Assembly: GCA_964626735.1 (NCBI GenBank)
Contig: CAZVIJ010000026.1
Coordinates: forward strand, 1 to 25,359
Length of the DNA stretch: 25,359 nucleotides
Direction: 5' to 3'
Origin: CAZVIJ01 sp964626735
Lineage (GTDB): Bacteria; Patescibacteriota; Dojkabacteria; JAOAGR01
Shown: positions 21,585 through 25,359 of the stretch, piece by piece
Layout of the letters: each line of letters opens with the position of its first letter
Numbering within the stretch: the stretch's first letter is position 1
Notes under the pieces: generated by a model
Database searches by the model: none
What the model was told of the DNA's origin: nothing
What the model saw: only the letters and a program-made list of their open reading frames with translations
Program-made: the position numbers and the translations under genes

Positions 21585-23308
21585 CAGTATTGATCCCAAG
21601 AAAAAGCATACCACTGCGTCGTTCCAGAACCCGCATTTGCTTGAAGCACAACCGATTTCGACGCAGGGGACGTAAACGGTGCATGACTTGAGCCATCCCA
21701 TAAAACCGAGTACAAGTTATTGCTGCCGTCGATAAAAATAATTGCCATATCATCGGAAGTCGGATGCGCAAAGATGGAAATAGACTTGATTGTGGAAGTA
21801 ACATTCGGAATCGATGCCGCACTGCTCCACGATAACGAATTCTTTGAGAACGTACGGTACTGAAGCGCTGCGGAATTATTTGAGTAGGCGATGATCGTAT
21901 TCGTGCCGGTCAATGTTTCGGATGCGACACCGAAACCATACTGGTCGGCGATATCGCTTGAAGCAGTAATCTGATATGCGTTTGGCTGCTGCCAAACTGC
22001 CGCAGCATTCGTACGGGAACACCAAATCTGGAACGCCACATCCTTATTGCAAACAAGTACATCGTCGGCATTCCTTCGGGCGGTTGCCGATAATGCACCT
22101 AATACATTCGATTGGGCAGTAGAATCTTTCGCAGTATCCCATGATCCGCCGCCGATTCCGTCTGCAGTAAATACCCGGGCCGATATCGTTTTATCGACAG
22201 CCGAATCGGCATACACCAAAACACCTTTTTTCGGCTCGGAAGCGCTCCAGGAAAAATCAGCATACTGCTTGCCGGAAGCGGGAGCGCTACTGGCGTGAAC
22301 TGCCGCATCGGTCCAATTCGATGAAGTATAGTCCTTCCCATCGTAGTAAGAAGTAGAAACTTTCCTTCCGTCATCATAAACAAGCGTCATTGCCTCATTC
22401 GAGCCGGGGCGAACCTTGAACACGATATTCGTTGGCGTATCGCCGAAATTATCGATTGTTTTTCGATTGCTCCACGCAGTTCCGTTCCAGGTAAAGAATC
22501 GCACGATGTTATTGCGGTCACCGACTGCAATCATGAACGTACCGTTACTCAAATACCCTCCATCGAAATTCCTGCTATCGGGATTCGCGGTAGCATTGTA
22601 CGAAGTGAAAAGCACGACATTGCCCCACGTAGTTCCGTTCCATACCTGGCCGTAGATATACTCGCGGTTGGAATCGCGGTGCTTGGTGACAAGAATTTGT
22701 TCGTTTTTCGCAGGAGAAGGGAAGAGCTTGGCGACTTTCATAACCCGATCGCTAGACGCTGCATCGACATCGGCGGTAGTCGATTCTGCGCTCCAGACCG
22801 AGGTACTTTGGTCGTATACTTTAAACCTTATGCTGTCATTCGTATTACCTCCGGCATACGCCAAGATAGCCTTTCGATTGATCGGAACAGTCGAAGGCAT
22901 ACGCCAATCGGAAAGATAGGTGACAATGCGGGCGCTCCCGCCGTTCCCCCAGGTAACCGTCGAGGTAACCATCTTCGTATGGCTATCGATACTCGCAATC
23001 GTTATAGTACGCGTGTATGAACCGATGTTTTCCGAAGCGCCTGAATAGCCACAAGTGCCATTCGTGGCCGAAAGCCCATACGTGCCGTTTGCGAGGCTGG
23101 TAAAACTAGCGTCTCGAATTGCCCTCACCGCCTCAACGCCCTCTTCTGCAAGCAGCGTACCGCGATTCCTAAGGAAAACCCGTTGGTTGCTGGTTTGCGC
23201 ATAGAGTAGAGCCCCGGCAAGGCCGGAAACGATAAAGACAAACAATCCTATCGAAAGCAGAACTTCAACGAGGCTGTATCCTTCTGTTGTGTTATCTATG
23301 TTCTGCAT
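21584..23308 (-). CDS. PilV-like minor pilin fused to a large beta-propeller-like head (candidate pilus-tip adhesin)
   Basis: A 574-residue protein, three to four times the usual minor pilin length. Leader MQNIDNTTEG with cleavage after Gly10, then YSLVEVLLSIGLFVFIVSGL with Glu5, and a PilV-like stalk including AEEGVEAVRAIRDASF and a Cys region to about residue 135. The remaining roughly 440 residues form repeated beta units with a W-x-G-x-x-W type core: VWNGTTWGN, TWNGTAWSN, YYDGKDYTSSNW, SWDTAKDS, FSKNSLSWSSA and VLWDGSSHAPF. Such repeats suggest a seven- or eight-blade propeller or lectin/sialidase-like head. In other T4P systems enlarged tip pilins bind surfaces or host cells, so an adhesin role is likely by inference. 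The gene overlaps its neighbours by one base on each side. Confidence 0.8.
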   Translation of the reverse strand: MQNIDNTTEGYSLVEVLLSIGLFVFIVSGLAGALLYAQTSNQRVFLRNRGTLLAEEGVEAVRAIRDASFTSLANGTYGLSATNGTCGYSGASENIGSYTRTITIASIDSHTKMVTSTVTWGNGGSARIVTYLSDWRMPSTVPINRKAILAYAGGNTNDSIRFKVYDQSTSVWSAESTTADVDAASSDRVMKVAKLFPSPAKNEQILVTKHRDSNREYIYGQVWNGTTWGNVVLFTSYNATANPDSRNFDGGYLSNGTFMIAVGDRNNIVRFFTWNGTAWSNRKTIDNFGDTPTNIVFKVRPGSNEAMTLVYDDGRKVSTSYYDGKDYTSSNWTDAAVHASSAPASGKQYADFSWSASEPKKGVLVYADSAVDKTISARVFTADGIGGGSWDTAKDSTAQSNVLGALSATARRNADDVLVCNKDVAFQIWCSRTNAAAVWQQPNAYQITASSDIADQYGFGVASETLTGTNTIIAYSNNSAALQYRTFSKNSLSWSSAASIPNVTSTIKSISIFAHPTSDDMAIIFIDGSNNLYSVLWDGSSHAPFTSPASKSVVLQANAGSGTTQWYAFSWDQY

Positions 23309-23754
23309 CAGTAGTTTACGACTCCTTTCGTATTAACCCTAACGCTCCGCACTTCTTTATTGGCGCCGGTAAGGCTGATAGTACCGGTCGTTACCGGATA
23401 ACCCGTTACCTTATTAAAAACCAATTCAGTCGATCCCGATACTGAAACACTCGTCGGTATCGCGGTGATGTCGTCTGATACTGAATCTCGCGCGGCGTAT
23501 GAACTGCCCTTGAACGCCACGATTGAACCGCGAGAAACCATAATACCCCACAACGAATCGCCTGAGCTAGCAGCTGCCAATGTTTCCGCCTTGCGTATCG
23601 TTTGGGCAATTGATGCTGCAGCCAATGTGAGGTCTCCTTTGTATTGGAACGATTGGTAGAAGGGAACAGAAAAGGCAGTCAATGCGACGAGAACCGAAAT
23701 GGAAAGCAAAACCTCTACGAGCGTGTACCCCGTTGTCTTCCTATCTCCGATCAT
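23308..23754 (-). CDS. GspH/FimT-like minor pilin
   Basis: A 148-residue prepilin. Leader MIGDRKTTG, predicted cleavage before Tyr10, then YTLVEVLLSISVLVALTAFS with Glu5. The stalk helix (YKGDLTLAAASIAQTIRKAETLA) followed by a Gly/Ser-rich beta head matches the GspH/FimT group, in which 'L-x-x-A-R-x-x-A' and a 'W-G-V/I' strand recur (here DSLWGIMV). It overlaps pilC by 4 nt (ATGA) and the propeller pilin by 1 nt (TGATG), so all are translated as one unit. It could be a minor or, in such short clusters, a major pilin; length and type favour minor. Confidence 0.85.
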   Translation of the reverse strand: MIGDRKTTGYTLVEVLLSISVLVALTAFSVPFYQSFQYKGDLTLAAASIAQTIRKAETLAAASSGDSLWGIMVSRGSIVAFKGSSYAARDSVSDDITAIPTSVSVSGSTELVFNKVTGYPVTTGTISLTGANKEVRSVRVNTKGVVNY

Positions 23755-25244
23755 TGGTTTTTCTTAAGCGTTATATACTGTCCGTAAACCCAGCCGTACG
23801 AGCCGTTCTCCATACGTACCTCGTACCAGCCTGAACGAACCGATCGATATTCATAAATCTCGCCGGCAAGCGCCTTCCCGACAACTTTTGAACTGGTGGT
23901 AGGTTTTTCTCGAATATTAAGTTCCTTAGCATCAAGCTTATCGATCACCAAGAACGTAGCTGCAGCGGCAGGCGTCTGCGCTGCGACTGTTGGAGTCGCG
24001 GTAGGCGCTACTGTAGTAAGCACTTGTTGAGCAATGGTTGGAGTCGGAGTACTCGTCGGCAGCACGGTCGGCTCGATTGTAGGTGTCGTCGTCGTATTGT
24101 TCTGCGCTTGTTGCGATGTCGATGATGTCGTTTGCGTCGAGCCCGGATCCGCAGAATCGTTGATATGGCCGACAAGGCTGTAAATAGGCAGTATTACGGC
24201 AAGAGCAATCAATACTACGCCAACCCATATGACGAGGAGAAGCACCGGTTCCAAAAGAACCGTAAGGTTTTTCGTCGAATTCTCGTTCTTATGCTCGTAG
24301 ATCGTATTAATCTGGGTAAGCGTCTTCGAAAGGGAGCCTGAATTTTCTGAGGAGATAATAAGCTGCTGCACGGAAATAGGGAAAAGCCGCTTTATTCCCC
24401 GGTATTTCATGAAACTCTCGGCAAACGTATACCCTTCATCTATTTTGTCTTTGAGATAATCGTAAAACAATCGATACTGCTTGAATTGCGTTGAATCTCT
24501 GACAGAATCGAGCGCTTCAAGAATCGGGATGCCGGCTCCTGTAAGGGTGCCGAGCGTAAAGGAAAATTTGGCGACCTCGATTTCTTGGATAAGCGTATGT
24601 GAAGGAGGAAACCTCATTAATATCGCCTCGCCGATATGTCTCGTCTTCTTGTTGAAAAAAACGAAGTACATCGTCGAGCAAAGCAAGGCAAGCGAAACCG
24701 GCAATGCAATCATGCCGTATTGCTCCATGAACTTGCCGAGCCAAATGAATATTCGGGTGATCAACGGGAGCGACGTATTGAATTTATCGTAAATGTTCGC
24801 GAGTTTCGGCAGTATGAAAATGGATATGCCGGAACCTACGGCTATGGCAACCACCAACACAATTATCGGGTACATCACCGCGCCAATCACGCGGGACCTG
24901 AACTCGCGATCGCGTGTTTCCTGATCGGAGACAATCATTAAGTTCCTGGATAGATTGCCGCTCTCCTCGCCGATCCTTAAAATGGAGAGCGTCTTCGGTC
25001 CTACGATATTACTCGATTGCAATGCCTTCCATAAAAGCGAACCGCTATCGACTTCTGATTTTACCGTAAGAATAGTTTCGCGAAGCTTTGGGCTCGTAGC
25101 TTCTTGAGCCATAGAAGCGAGCGCCAACGATACGTCCATGCCCGAGGCGACTAGTATCGCTAAATTCTGCATAAAGTCGGAACGCTGCTTGTTACCGAAG
25201 CTGAACTTCTTCTTCGACTCTATTTTCACGGGGGCAGCATCCAT
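23751..25244 (-). CDS. pilC: Type IV pilus inner-membrane platform PilC with C-terminal SH3b domain
   Basis: A 497-residue protein. Residues 1-361 are a PilC/GspF platform: first helical domain (FMQNLAILVASGMDVSLALA), membrane helices at about 127-155 and 175-196, second repeat (FSFTLGTLTGAGIPILEAL; SSENSGSLSKTL), and a third membrane helix at about 333-358. Normal PilC proteins end about here. This one continues with a Thr/Ser/Pro/Ala linker (about 362-431) and a bacterial SH3 domain (about 438-493; LNIREKPTTSSKVVGKALAGE, GWYEV, GWVYGQYITL). With the standard GspF topology the C-terminus is outside the membrane, so the SH3b would face the cell wall, where such domains often bind peptidoglycan. 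It follows pilB by 5 nt and overlaps the FimT-like gene by 4 nt. An AAGGAAG stretch precedes the ATG. Confidence 0.9.
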   Translation of the reverse strand: MDAAPVKIESKKKFSFGNKQRSDFMQNLAILVASGMDVSLALASMAQEATSPKLRETILTVKSEVDSGSLLWKALQSSNIVGPKTLSILRIGEESGNLSRNLMIVSDQETRDREFRSRVIGAVMYPIIVLVVAIAVGSGISIFILPKLANIYDKFNTSLPLITRIFIWLGKFMEQYGMIALPVSLALLCSTMYFVFFNKKTRHIGEAILMRFPPSHTLIQEIEVAKFSFTLGTLTGAGIPILEALDSVRDSTQFKQYRLFYDYLKDKIDEGYTFAESFMKYRGIKRLFPISVQQLIISSENSGSLSKTLTQINTIYEHKNENSTKNLTVLLEPVLLLVIWVGVVLIALAVILPIYSLVGHINDSADPGSTQTTSSTSQQAQNNTTTTPTIEPTVLPTSTPTPTIAQQVLTTVAPTATPTVAAQTPAAAATFLVIDKLDAKELNIREKPTTSSKVVGKALAGEIYEYRSVRSGWYEVRMENGSYGWVYGQYITLKKNQ

Positions 25245-25249
25245 CGCGT

Positions 25250-25359
25250 TTACTTCCTTACTTTCCTATCAGGCGGTTGAGCGACACGCAACAGCTCTTC
25301 CATTGTTGTCATACCTCCCAATACTTTTCTTACTCCATCTTCGAATAGCGTTTTGGAAC
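25250..25359 (-). CDS. pilB: PilB/GspE-type assembly ATPase (C-terminal end only)
   Basis: Only the last 35 or so codons are in the window; the rest lies beyond the right edge. The fragment reads TLFEDGVRKVLGGMTTMEELLRVAQPP, matching the conserved end of secretion/pilus ATPases ('L-x-x-D-G-x-x-K-V-x-x-G-x-T-T-x-E-E-V-L-R-V'). PilT or GspE relatives share this ending, but position directly before pilC favours PilB. The stop lies 5 nt before the pilC ATG. Confidence 0.8.
   Translation of the reverse strand, partial: SKTLFEDGVRKVLGGMTTMEELLRVAQPPDRKVRK

Noticed and set aside
1..25359. tRNA genes, rRNA, CRISPR arrays, insertion sequences or prophage
   Set aside because: No cloverleaf, spaced direct repeats, transposase or phage-type proteins were seen by eye on either strand.

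Overview
The window reads as a piece of a small-genome, monoderm-like bacterium of the Candidate Phyla Radiation (Patescibacteria); Saccharibacteria is my best guess, not a proof. Grounds: compact genes with 1-4 nt overlaps, a Gram-positive-style type IV pilus cluster with no secretin or PilMNOP genes in view, a sensor kinase with CPR-style HisKA wording, shortened housekeeping proteins (Mfd, bL32), and a pentose-phosphate enzyme (6-phosphogluconolactonase). UGA is a stop codon here, which argues against Gracilibacteria and Absconditabacteria.

Layout. 1-599: partial membrane-anchored protein (minus). 753-1890: bL32-nusB-ferredoxin operon with a clear promoter. 1897-5857: pheS-pheT operon headed by a T-box leader and a 63-residue membrane peptide. 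5863-9003: divergent pair, a YecM-like protein (minus) and a short Mfd (plus). 9102-12647: histidine-rich membrane-anchored protein, prepilin peptidase, MFS exporter and its MarR-type regulator (all minus). 12738-13484: membrane-anchored unknown (plus). 13481-17242: six minus-strand genes including 6-phosphogluconolactonase, an HhH-GPD-like protein, a DUF3052-like protein, a CPCC zinc-ribbon protein and two unknowns. 17405-18236: GlsB/YeaQ-type membrane protein and a coiled-coil protein (plus), then a bidirectional terminator. 18335-25359: type IV pilus cluster on the minus strand (pilB end, pilC, four minor pilin-like genes) followed by a multi-domain sensor histidine kinase interrupted by two runs of ten Ns.

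How they work together. PilB, PilC, the minor pilins and the distant PilD form one pilus machine. Two parts look modified for a cell without an outer membrane: PilC carries an extra exported SH3b domain on a Thr/Pro linker, and one minor pilin carries a roughly 440-residue propeller-like head suited to adhesion. The phenylalanyl-tRNA synthetase operon appears to be controlled by uncharged tRNA-Phe through the T-box, and its beta subunit has the tRNA-binding OB domain moved from the N-terminal region to the C-terminus. Many genes show a -10 hexamer exactly 6-7 nt before the start codon, which predicts leaderless mRNAs as the normal mode.
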